Assembly (NCBI RefSeq): GCF_035582795.1
Contig: NC_134373.1
Location: forward strand, 15,956,001 to 16,020,000
Direction: 5' to 3'
DNA from: Mycteria americana
Taxonomy: Eukaryota; Chordata; Aves; Ciconiiformes; Ciconiidae
Length of the DNA stretch: 64,000 nt
The position numbers and the translations under genes were made by a program. Shown in pieces: positions 12,101 through 51,108 of this stretch; within the stretch, counting starts at the first letter, position 1, and each line of letters begins with the position of its first letter. The notes beneath the pieces were generated by a model. The model was not told the DNA's origin and ran no database searches. It saw only the letters and a program-made list of their open reading frames with translations.

Positions 12101-15100
12101 TTCTAAAGTAAACATATAAATTAAAAAAAAAAGGGAGGGGGGGAGGTTTTGGAGAAGGAGAAGTACAAGGGACAAAACTGGAAACACAACCCTCACTGAC
12201 TTTACTAGCATGCAATCTATGTAACATTAATATACAAAGCCTGTTTACACCTTGGCCTGGTTTAGGACCATTACATCACATCATCCCCAAACAAGCCACA
12301 GAATTAAAATCTGTACAAAATAAAAAATATGCATAAAACTCAACAAATTTCTTTACATTAGTACTCCATAATAAAGCATATAACCAGCAGGAGGTGACCC
12401 AAAAATTCCATCCACAGCAGCTCTTGCAGGATAAACAATTCCACATGCTATCAGCAGGGACCAAACTAACCCCTGGCCCAACAGACCAAAGCCAGTTCTT
12501 TAAGGAGCTTCACACATTCTTCTTTCAAGGTTTTACAGCCTCATCTTCTGTGCTGAGCTCTGACAAGCGTTCAGCACTTCCCAGAGTTCATACTGCTCTG
12601 CTCTCGCAACACAAAAAACTTGCAAGATGAACAACCAGCTGAATGAAGATTAGACACGGGTGTGTATCACACACAGTGGAAGAACACACTATCCACATCC
12701 ACCTGTCAGAAGTATTCAAGCGCATGCTCTTACACAGACTGAGCTAAAGACACATTTCACTAATGCGCGACCTCCCAGCTGGAGCATGGGTGCATGGGGA
12801 GAGCGGTTCAGCTCTCATTTAGTAACTCACTAAGCTGCCACAACTTGATGCCTTTGAGCACTGTGTGCTCAGTCTTTACCACAAACATACCCAGGGCAAG
12901 ACAAACCAGGAAAGTTCTGACAGTCCTGGAAAACACAGCCACCCTGTGAGCACCAAGGGCTTGTGCAATACTGCTGTCCATCACCTGGGCCGCTAACCAG
13001 GCTGCAAGCGCCACCTCCCTGTGCAAAAGTGTAGACCTGCCCTATGACACTTAGAAACGGTCATTCCAGTGACTGCACGGCCCATGTTTCTAGGCTTGCT
13101 CCCAGAGAAACGATGGGCTGAGGGAACTGAACATGGCTGCTTCTGTTAGTCTTGCTGCGAGACAGAAGTTTTCACAGAGGAAGGTAAAAGGGTATCTGTT
13201 CTTGCTAACACTCATCCCAAACAATAATGTTGTCAGCTTCCAGAAAGACGACAACAGTGTCTTGGCTACTTGGCTGTGGATTGAGCAGGGGAGAAAGTAA
13301 CTTCTAGCTTTGCACCAGTTTCTTCAAAGTTGTACCTCCCGTAGGCTTCAGCCAAACTAGTTCCTTACGCACCATCACAGGAGTTAACGCACTCTTCCGC
13401 AAGCTCACAGCAGGTCATCAAATCCATCCATATCCCACAAACACACCTCACCTGTTTGTTTCCTCTTTCTTCCCCCTTGAGCAGCTATGGTGCCTCCCTA
13501 CGCAGGTCTGCACCAAACCTGCACCTCCATCCTGATATTGCACTAAGTACCAAAAGCAAGGGGGTTGGGTCAATGACCTGTATCGTTGCCAATACCATCA
13601 CAAACCCAGCCCCAGGAGCGCTCTCTTGTGCACTGCTCTGGTTTACGCGCCAGCCTCAGAAGACAGCTGCAGCACCGTCTCGCCTTTGACAAGCTACTGT
13701 TGGTACCAGCTGGAACTTGGCCAGGCGACAGTCAAAAGTTGTCCAGGAAGATGCCCTGGCCCAGGAGGCTCTCACGATACAGGGGTCAGCTCAATTTGCA
13801 GGCTAATAGGACTGCAACAGGAGGTTTAATCAGTTCACTCTGTTAATGCATGACATTTACCCAAAGATAACATTTAGTCCTTCCTAAGGGCAGACTAGTA
13901 CAGCCATCACTTTACACTTATCTGCTAGGCAGAATCACTGAGCAGCTTTTTAAACTGAGACTAGATTAAAAAGCAAACTATCAACACAAGGGGCTGCAGA
14001 GCCTTGACTTGGTATTACTCCACCCCAGATCCACCAGTACAGCTCAAAATATCTATATCTTTATAATAAACAATGGAGAGGGCTGGGGGAAGAGCTAGGA
14101 CTACTACTAGTTACTGCTCGGATTTCCATGGGAAACCAGTAGACACAACAGCCCTTTTTACTTTCACTGAAGAGATTTTGGCAACAGACATGAAGACGAC
14201 AATTGCCGTTTGTCCTGCCTCTGCACAGGGCTCTCACAGTACATATGCAAATCTAGTCATCAAGTACAAAATAGCCAATTTACAATACCTGATTGGATTG
14301 TTAAGATTATATTGTGCATAAGACTAAAGTTGGGGGTAAGTTTCTCTAGTGCAAGCAGGCGTGAGTAGATTTGAACCTTAGATCACAGCCCCTAGAGTTT
14401 ATCCTCAGACCCCAGGAGGACCTGTAAACTTTGTTTCGCCTTCACCGTCAACGGCATCCATGAGTTCTGTTTAAACCAGCAGCACCCATCGCGAGTAGCT
14501 CGCTGCAGAGAGGAGCACATTTACATCAGTGCAGAACACAAATCTGTGGCATTCAAAAGATGAGGAAATGGGGGTGGGGGTCCTCTGGGCTGCAGCCATC
14601 TTAGTTGCCTAAACTGAAAGGTGAGTGAATGAAAGCCAGCTCTGTGCGCCCCTGTGTCAGCCTACATGTGCAGAGCAGCTGCAGAAGTGTTTATGCTAAA
14701 GATGTATCCAACTATCTGGAAGTCAGTTACAGGAACGGCTCTGTGCAGAAATCCCAGCATTTGCTAGCACATGACTGTTCTTCCAGCTGCACAGGAGTGT
14801 AGTGTAGAAACAGGAGGGATGTCCACTGGCCAGTAACCCTTCACCGCAAGCATCCAGGACATCCCAAGCGCCAGGCACTGCTGCCAAGGGTAGTACCATG
14901 AGGGCACACAGGATTCCTGAGACAGATCCCAAAGCCTGTCAGAAGAAGTCAGAATTCAAGTGAAGTATCAGCTACTCAATGAGTTTGTTACATCTGAATG
15001 GGTCAGCATAATTCAATGTGAGATGGCTCAGGATAGCCTCTGCTGGCAGCCGGAAGAGCCATTTGTTCAAACAACTCAAATCACTATTGTTTTATAATGA

Positions 15101-15120
15101 GGGGAGAGGGGAGGGGGAAG

Positions 15121-15140
15121 AAAAAAAAAAAAAAAAAAAA
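15121..15140. repeat. A homopolymer, 20 bases
   Basis: A run of 20 A is followed by an A/G-rich stretch in the ABI2 3' UTR, about 150 bases past the stop codon. In the mRNA it is a U-rich tract. Confidence 0.95.
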
Positions 15141-15287
15141 GGAAAGAAAGAAAAGAAAAACCGAAAGAGTGGTGGTTACAATTATCCTTCATTCAGTTAC
15201 ACTGGATGGGGCCCCAGAGGCTGGTGGAGATCTGGGAAGCCCTGACAACTCCTGCAGCAGGAGATGCAGTGTTCTGTCCTCTGGTCT

Positions 15288-21038
<5,751 letters not shown>

Positions 21039-21125
21039 TGTTTTCTTGAACTCTGGCCACAAATCCCATTAGCGGTAACTGTGGAGTTACCTGTAGGATG
21101 GAGGGGGGAGGAGGAGCAAGGGATG
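21039..21125 (-). CDS. ABI2: ABI2 alternative 87-nt exon
   Basis: The exon encodes [20 protein letters not shown] followed by GFVARVQEN. This matches an insert known from some Abi isoforms and has a close counterpart in ABI1. The acceptor CTGTGGCAG ends at 21126 and the donor GTAAGT starts at 21038. The length is 29 codons, phase 1 to 1, so it can be included or skipped in frame. Many vertebrate ABI2 isoforms lack this segment, which makes it a probable cassette exon. The amino-acid sequence is intact with no stop. Confidence 0.92.
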
Positions 21126-38695
<17,570 letters not shown>

Positions 38696-38713
38696 CTTAA
38701 ATCTAAGCAACCA
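38696..38713 (-). CDS. ABI2: ABI2 18-nt microexon (WLLRFK)
   Basis: The - strand reads TGG TTG CTT AGA TTT AAG, which is Trp-Leu-Leu-Arg-Phe-Lys. This is exactly the insert I remember between GHGVK and VSTQNMK in longer ABI2 isoforms. An AG acceptor (38715-38714) and a strong GTAAGA donor (38695-38690) flank it. A T/C-rich tract lies upstream (about 38734-38765). The length of six codons in phase 0 keeps the frame whether included or skipped. It is too short for ordinary gene finders. It adds a hydrophobic and basic patch at the end of the Abi homeo-like region. Regulation in neurons is an inference from its size and upstream UGC motifs. Confidence 0.93.
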
Positions 38714-42674
<3,961 letters not shown>

Positions 42675-45600
42675 CTACAAAAGACGCAGTGTATTTACTC
42701 ACAGTGGTATGCATTTGAATACAGAGTCAGTATAAAAAAAAAACTGAATCAGTTCCAACGTTTTGAAGATCTCTGTACACTGTGCTAAACATATCACTAC
42801 ATATACTTGATTACATCATTGTTGTTCAATTACTGTTGAACTTGACACCTCTAAACCCACACTAATAGCCATGGGTTCTTTGGGTTTCCTGTTACTCTCA
42901 TTCTTTACAGTTCAGCAAAATTCCTACTCCATTCGTAGCAGTTCCCATTCATTTACTGACACTGTTTTATACGATTCTTTCAATTATCCTTTTCAATTTT
43001 ACAATTGCTCTCTAAGCTCGTCTTTGAAATAGTCTCCAACTAGATTAAGTGTAAGGATACCTTCCCAAACCTTAACTGTTATGACCTGAAAAGCAAACCA
43101 TAAGCAGGTTTTCTTACACTGTAAAACAGTTTGCTAAACTAGGACTGGTAGTCATATGATAGAATAAAATCTCACTCAGACAAATCGACAAGGTACTTCA
43201 GTCATTACAAATCACTCATCGCAAAGCAATGATTGGATTTTAGAAGGTGCTTAGTACTAATTTATCCACAATGAAGCCAGGGGTTAAGCCCAGTGCCTTC
43301 ACTTAGAATGCCTAAGGCCAACAGTGAAAATCCCTCCCTCCACATATTACAAGTACCACAGGAGAATCTCTAGTGTAAGACAAAGCCCTGCTGAAAATTC
43401 ATTGCCTAAAAACACGTACTTGAATCTTGCTTGGTAACAAGACTATGAAAAAGTTACCAAAAAGTCTATCTAACCCTTCCAGGAAAATAAAATCTCTTAA
43501 ATCATGGTGCATGGAGTTGCTTGCATCATTCAAAACAAAAATAATTCCTTGCTCACAAAACAGCTTTCCTTATAGGAAATTTGCCAGAGTTGTGAACAAA
43601 CACTTTAGCTACAGGGTAAAAAAAAAAGTAAGAAAACAGCCAGAACCACCACCATTAGGATTTCTAAACATTCATAGGATTTCTTGTTACCACTTTAGTG
43701 ATTATGAATGGTACCAGAAAGACTTCTCACAGTTAGGAGACAGGCTCTGTAATAACTAAGGAACGGGTACAAATGAGAACTCATTTTCATAACACACATT
43801 TTTTTAATTTTGTTTTTCTAATAAATAAAATTAAAGGGATTGGGGCAGGGGGGTTGGTTACACCGTTTTACCCTTTTGTTTGTGCTACTGATAGCAAAAC
43901 AAGCAAAATGGACCCTGTATTACCTTGTGCAATCATCACAACCTTTAGTACTACAAAAATTAAACAAAACAAACCAAAACCAAAAACACACTTCCAAGAA
44001 GTTGTTTCTTCACATTCTTTGCAGAGAATAATCTCCACAAATACCAGGGGCGTTATATGGAAGCTTAAATTACTATCTATCAAGACTACCTAGTATTTCC
44101 CAGCAACATATTTTCAAGATCTTGCAACTTTGCTAAACTTAAGCACTGAATGCAGCTTTGTCATGTACATTTCTGCCTCCTCTAGTACCACCTGCCTAGA
44201 ACTGTGAGGTTTCTACTAAAGCTGCACAGCTATTTCTTAAAACAAAGCTACAGAAAAATAGATTATTCAAGGTCAAAATATGTTGGCAACCCTCTCTTTG
44301 GAAAGCTCGAGTTCATTGAGCAATGATTTGAAATTTAATAGGGGTAGATAAACTATTTGGGACACATCCTCCGTCACTCTCACAAAAACCCACCCAGATG
44401 TGGCCAATATATAAAGTCTGCAAAAATTCACAGTTCATACAAGCTTAACAGAAACACATATATCTCTACAACTACTTAACAACTAAACCACTCTCCAACC
44501 AGTTTTGCCAAGTCATTCCTGAAGCTCCCTGGGATGACCAGGTCTATATACCATCCCTCAATACAACAGTGCAGATCCGATCTTCACAGCTCTTACGATA
44601 TTATTGATTGTACAAGCACCAGTGCAAACAGAGCACATAAACATGTTCCAGGCCAGAGTACCAAAAGCGTACCATTCTGCATCAGGATAAGATTCAATAT
44701 TTTATCTTCCATCACAGGTTTTTTATCCCTTCTCTGTGCCAGACCTTTGCTTTTGCAGCATAGTGGAAGGAGTTCTGGAACAAGTAGCAGTCATACCAAA
44801 GCAATCATCTACAGAATCCTCACCTCATCTGTTGAGGAGTTAGAAAGCACATACTTTCCTGATAAACTAATGGTATGTGATTGCAACAACTTGGAGGACA
44901 GTCTCATGTTTAATACCACTGAAGAATTCAATCTCTACAATTATCTCAGACTTCATCTGTGATCTAGACATGTCACTAGAGAACTGCAGAAACAGTACAC
45001 TGACTCTTGTATGTTCTTTGTCTCACGGGCCTCTGATACCATTTGCTAGAATGTTAAATAACCTCAGCTGCAACAGCAGCTGCACCTCAAATGCTGTAAG
45101 ATGTTTCAAATGTACTGAAACATCAAAATCTTATGGGTCTGAAACTGGTCATTCAAAACTACTTTATGTCTTGGACACGACACTCAGAGCCTTAATTTTG
45201 ATCTACAAATCAGAAAGAAAGTAAAGTAATTAGTGCAGTGTTGGCAAGATGACTCCTTCCTTTCTCTGCCTTTCAAGTGCTTGACCTCTGTAACTTTAAA
45301 GATGTTCTTTTTGCATTTTCTTATGCAACTATCTATAAATAAAATGCGAGTACCGATATTTAATGCACATGTTATTGTAGCAATGGTATCTTGGCACTGT
45401 GGAAACCTGTTTCCATGAATGAAGAGTGTGTTTTTTTAATTATTCACAGGAGTTGTGAGTACAACCGGTTTCCTTGAGGACTATGGTGATCAGTGAGGCA
45501 TGACTACAGTAACAAACAATGAAATGTATAAAACCTAATTAGAACCTGAAGCTTATCTAATGGGAATTCTCTTGCATGATGATTCAGAACATCTCTTTTA

Positions 45601-46477
45601 CTTTGAATAGCTATGGCATGACTAAGAATATAAAAACGGCACCTAATTCTGGTACGTACTCCTAAAATTGCATTGAAAAGCATTTTCCTGGCAGGTTTTT
45701 AAAAAATTTCATTTTCTTGCTTAGTAGACTACTGGAGTCATAAGACACCTATAAAACAGCAGAAAGGAACATTGAGGTATTTGATTAGTAGAGAAAGGAA
45801 CAAAGATTAACCTGCTACTAAAGAAAATGAAAACATTTATCCTCAACACACAGGTAATTATTGCCTCCAGTACTAGCATAAATCCCTTAAGTGAGACAGG
45901 AGAATGCTAGCAGAACGTTTACTCAGCAGTTTAGAAACTTCTATTGAGAAATTTTTGGGATTAGAGCTGGACTAACAAAACACCTCGCTTGGAAAGTCTG
46001 TCAGGAAGAGCAGATGGGATACACTGTGCCCTTCTGTAACTTGAAACACTGTTTTCTAACAAGAAATTTCAGACCCCTGACAGGATTATCACACATTGTT
46101 TTCCCCGATAGCTCAACTATCTTTGGCAAAAGCTTTTAAATGACAGTTTGTTAGAGTTTAGGCTCATTACTATAATCCTTTCATATGCTTTCCAAGATGC
46201 CTGCAAAAAGGCAAGGGATAGCTTAAGGGGGAAAAAAAGTATAAGCCATTGCATTTTTTTCTATTAGGAATTTTCTGGACATTTTGAAACATCAAATTTC
46301 CATAATGAATTCAATAAAAACAGCCTCAAGATCTGTAAAGATTAAAATAGAAAAAACATTAAAACATTTCTGGGATTCCGAAGTTAACACTATTTACCAC
46401 GTCACTTAAAAGTCACTGAACTCAAGAGTTTTGAGAAATACTCTCTTCTACCTGTAAGTGAAATTTCTCTAAGTACT

Positions 46478-46893
46478 TGTGCTGGTTTTGCCTGGGATAG
46501 AGTTAATTTTCTTCACAGTAGCTAGGATGGGGCTATGCTTTGGATTTGTGCTGGAATCAGTGTTGGTAACACAGGGATGTTTTCGTTATTGCTGAGCAGT
46601 GCTTACACAGAGTCAAGGCCTTTTCTGCTTCTCACCCCACCCCACCAGCGAGCAGGCTGGGGGTGCACAAGGAGCTGGGAGGGGACACGGCTGGGACAGC
46701 TGACCCCAGCTGCCCAAAGGGCTATTCCATACCATATGGTGTCATGCTCAGCAATAAAAGGCTGGGGGGAGGTTGGCGGGGGCCGCTGCTCGGGAACTGG
46801 CAGGCCATTGGTCAGTTGGTGGTGAGCAATTGTTTTCATTTGCATCACTTCTCTTTCTTGGGTTTTATTTCTCTCTCTTTGTTATTTGCCTTT

Positions 46894-46929
<36 letters not shown>

Positions 46930-47070
46930 TTAAGTTGTTAAAATCTTTTTATCTCAACCCACAAGTTTTCTCACTTTTACCCTTCTGATTCTCTCCCCAC
47001 AACCTGCTGGGGGGGGAGTGAGCGAGCGGCTGTGTGGTGCTTAGTTGCCAGTTGGGGTTAAACCACAACA
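46478..47070 (+). mobile_element. Avian endogenous retrovirus solo LTR
   Basis: The element starts TGTGCTGGTTTTGCCTGGGA and ends GGGTTAAACCACAACA, so it has TG...CA ends and is 593 bases long. It resembles a high-copy avian ERV LTR I recognise, with the phrases TTGGATTTGTGCTGGAATCA, CCATACCATATGGTGTCATG and AACCTGCTGGGGGGGGAGTG. An AATAAA at 46753-46758 overlaps a TATA-like AATAAAAGG. No gag, pol or env sequence adjoins it, so it is a solo LTR. Flanking bases GTACT and GCACT fit a 5-bp target duplication with one change, consistent with an ERVL-like or similar class. It lies antisense to ABI2. Confidence 0.85.
46896..46926. repeat. (ATT)10 microsatellite inside the LTR
   Basis: About ten perfect ATT copies interrupt the LTR between the U3-like half and the conserved 3' part. 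I do not recall this repeat in other copies of the family, so it is probably a local expansion. Confidence 0.95.
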
Positions 47071-49552
47071 GCACTTTGAAAGTCTAAACTGTAGTGAAAT
47101 TTCAGAAATAGGAGTCTCCAGAAGCCTTGATTTCTTCTTCTTCTCAAAACATTCTAATTTAAATTTATCCATTTATTGTCAGTCTGTTAGTCTGGGCTTT
47201 TAAAATTCAGTTAAAAAAAGTCTTAGAAGAAAACGTTGCTTAAATATAGTGTTGCTAGGCTTTTTTTTTTTAAATCTAATTTGCTAGAATTTAAACAAAC
47301 TAATTGCAAATTACCTTGAAAACTGGATTATTACTTTAAAATGAGTAACTGTCTAATTTTGACATGTTAGAAATATTACATTAATTGCCTCAACTCAAAA
47401 TGTATGTAATTTATACTCAAAGAAAGAGGTCATAATGATACAAAAATGCTGAAAAGCTACTTGCTCCATAAACGGGTAATATATACTGTGGAAAATTAGA
47501 CTTGCATTACCATTTTTGAAAGAGTTTGGCTATTCTTGTAACTTGCAAGAATAAGACAACTGAAAACGGTCACAAGCCTTTACTGACTTATCCATGGAAG
47601 GTCCAAGTGAACTTCCCTACAGAGACCAACCAGCTCACACATGTTGCTACAGTTCAGCTAAGGAATACATGCTGACTACAGAGAAGTTCAAGTCTGTGGT
47701 CTATTCAATACCTGTTCTCACAGCCAATATCATGGGAGTCAGATTAGATAAGAAGAGGATGAAGCAGATTTCTCCATCATGCAGTGCCATTGGAGATAAC
47801 TCATCACTATCACTCATATTTGTGATAACATGCTTGCTTATGTAATTAGCAGCAAAGTTTTAAAGATGACCTTGCTAACTAAGACTATTCTATAACTAAA
47901 CCTGAAAAAATATTTCTCATCATATAAATATTAAAACCTGAAAATCTGCCAGATTAATTTAAAGAATTTGGACATTAGCAATATTTCATAGTGTCTGCTA
48001 ACTCTAACAATTTTTTTAACAAGTATAAATATTTATACAGATGATCTGTATTTAGGATTTACATTTTCAGCCAAATATGAAACACTGCATATCATCTAGT
48101 TCTGGACAAGGTTCAAGAAGGCAAATAAGAATAGATTCATCAGCTTTCAGACCAAATCAAAGTAATCCGAAATTTTAAACCAAGAGGATTTAATCACTTG
48201 CGTAAAAATAGTTTCAATAGTAACGATTTCCTTATTCAGGACCTATATATAATCTGAAAAACCACAAATGATTATCAGCTTCCTTTTCAGCTCTTTGATT
48301 AAGTTGGCATTTAGAAGGAAACATAGAAAGTTATATAAATTGGCATTCTATCAATGAACAGAGAACTAGAATATTTTATCTTCTAAAGTTAATCACGTCT
48401 CTTCCAGTGTGAGCTACACTTGAACAAAACATGCATTTTTGAAAAAGTTTTCTTACTAAGAGCCAAATGATTTTGCTCCCTTCTTTGGAGAATATGTGGA
48501 ATTCCAAATCAGAATTAAAAGCAGGATTATACATCCAGATATCATAACCTGCATTAGTGTTTTCTAAACTTAAATATCAATACCTACTGACCAAAGCATT
48601 AATATGCAATAATGCACTGAGAGCAGATGGTAATTACCAATCTGTTTTCTGTTCTACGTTAGTGACATAATTTCAAGTCAGACTGACTGAAATCGTAATT
48701 TGGCAATGAGGTGTTATACCATGAGGCATTTTAAGTGGTACTACAAACAGTCCACCAAACTTTACAGCCAACATAAAAAAGACCGAGGAAATCTTCTGCA
48801 CGTTAGGCTTGTTCCAGGAGAAGCATAATCAAATTTCCTGAAAAGAAATTATTTATTACACAGAAACTGTGACAAAATAAATTCATTTTTTAAAGAAAAA
48901 TAACCACTGAAATTAAGACAGATAATATAACCATCTACAACATTGGTATCATGTGATGAAGCCATTTCTGAACATATTGAATTCAACTTCATAAAGTTCC
49001 TTGGATCAACACACTTCATGTATGTAATATCCAAAATTCAAATACTGTCTGCTCCTCTGATATAATTTCTTCCATGAAGATTTGGGAAGCATCCTACATA
49101 TGGATGATGCAGACTCAAAAAAAACCAAGCCAAAACAAAAAAACCCCAAACTTAATTTTCAATTTTACAGCTATATTTAAAAAAAAAAAAAAATTTTTTT
49201 TGTTCAAGTGCAGCCTATGAATTTTGGCAGATAGATCTTTATTAGGTGTTGGGCACTGGTAATTTAGTGCTCCATTTTAAATAACTAGCCATTTTGTATA
49301 AATGCCAAAGACAATCTAACCTAGCATCTCAATCTGTGTAAATCTCAGCTTCTCAGAAGGAAAAATTTAAAATGCTATGGACCTTTCCCCAAAAGCTACT
49401 TTACAGAAACTGTGTGACAAAATGAACTTTCCACATCTATAAAATGCAAAATCCAGTGAACTCTGAACATTTTATTCATATACTGTCTTTTGCATCAGGC
49501 TCTCAAATAGCTGAAATACCTGTCAGCTGGTGCTAGCCTGTCAAGAAGCACA

Positions 49553-49640
49553 GACATACACACACAAGCACACACACAGAAGCATATACGCACATACACA
49601 GCATATATATAGCATACACACATGCATACACACACACAAA
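49553..49640. repeat. CA-rich microsatellite
   Basis: This is an imperfect CA/CATA repeat interrupted by GCATATATATAGC. It lies in an ABI2 intron and is followed by A17 at 49666-49682. Confidence 0.9.
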
Positions 49641-50925
49641 GAGTAATTTCTGACATTTTCTGGGGAAAAAAAAAAAAAAAAATTTACTTGTCCATGGATT
49701 AACAAGAAGCATGTAGCAGAAGAAATCAAACTTCTCAGCTTATTTTTGAGGATGCAGTTGCATTAGATAACTGAGGCAATCTAATAGCGTACTACTAGCA
49801 GAAGGGAAAATTCTCCCCACCCCTTCCTTTGCACCTGCTCTGGAATTCATCTGACCCATCAGTGAGCCAATTCATCAGTCCATTAAGCTCACATAAAATT
49901 ATTCTTTTGCTGGTTCAAACTTCTACTAGCTTATCAACCCTTTCAGCACCAGCAAGTTAACAGATCATCTCAATCTGATTTCCTACCTTACACAGCTCCC
50001 ACTTTCAAATGTCTTTCTAAATACCACAATATTCTTTATTTTAGTTTATGATATTATCACATGGACATCAAGAAACCCTAGGAGCCAAAATGTATTGGTC
50101 AAATAAGACACAAAATATTCAGTAAGGATGCCAACCAACTCTGCAGTAACAGAAAAATAGAAAGTGCTGTATCATTGCTCTTAATTTCTCTTTTAATCCA
50201 TCATTGGCATGTAAACCTCCAATAAATCTATCATCCATCCTCAGCCTGTTCTGGCAGTCAAAATTCTCTCATCAGCGTGGTGATAGGACATGGGTTCCTG
50301 ATAATAGTAGCTTAGTTTATTGCTGCTCAGAAAAACTGCAAACAATGGCAGGAGTTCTGCAGCCATACACAAACTTGAAATATTAATTATGCCTTCTGTT
50401 CATGTCATTGCAAAGTACATTTTATTAAGAAAAGCCAGGAGCAAACTATTGTTGTCATCTATGCTTTTGTCTTTAGATGCCAGTATTACAGCAACAGGAA
50501 AAGTAAAAAGATGACAAGTATTGTTTTCCACCATCCATTTCATATTTCTTTCTTTTAAGTGCCTGTAGCCAATTAATACCATGTACAGTAAGTCACCAAA
50601 CAGGAGTTGGAAAGCTTAATCCGTCCCTTAACATAATATTCTGATTTTTCCATTAGCAATTTTTCTGTGCTTTTCACTTATGCAGAATGGACCCCTCTCC
50701 AAACAATAAACTGGGCAAGAATACATTTAATCTCTTATCCTATGTAAAATGCTCACGCTAACACAGATATACAATCACATAATGAGACCCATTCTCAGAA
50801 TTAATATAAGAAGAAATGCATCCTTCTGTTTTAAATGTGACTATCTTTCTCATTCACAAAATGTCAGGTGAGAGTTTTACTTGCTGTGTAATTTCAAGAA
50901 CAAAGAACAAAAGAAAAAAAAATCA

Positions 50926-51108
<183 letters not shown>

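Larger units (their letters stand above)
9120..15287 (-). other. ABI2: ABI2 3' UTR (likely extent)
   Basis: The terminal ABI2 exon continues past the stop without an apparent splice site. The first good - strand AATAAA next to a plausible end is at 9146-9141, giving a 3' UTR of about 6.1 kb. The stretch holds only short unrelated reading frames and simple runs: a G-rich run near 9401-9419, an A run at 11608-11618 and A20 at 15121-15140. Long 3' UTRs are usual for ABI2, but the exact end needs transcript evidence. Confidence 0.65.

Noticed and set aside
21089..21093. Internal CAG/GTAACT donor within the 87-nt ABI2 exon
   Set aside because: Its use would leave a 35-nt exon and break the frame into the next exon, and the downstream GTAAGT donor is stronger.
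49553..49640. Repeated array that might suggest CRISPR or a tandem satellite
   Set aside because: It is an imperfect CA microsatellite in vertebrate intron DNA with no spacer structure.
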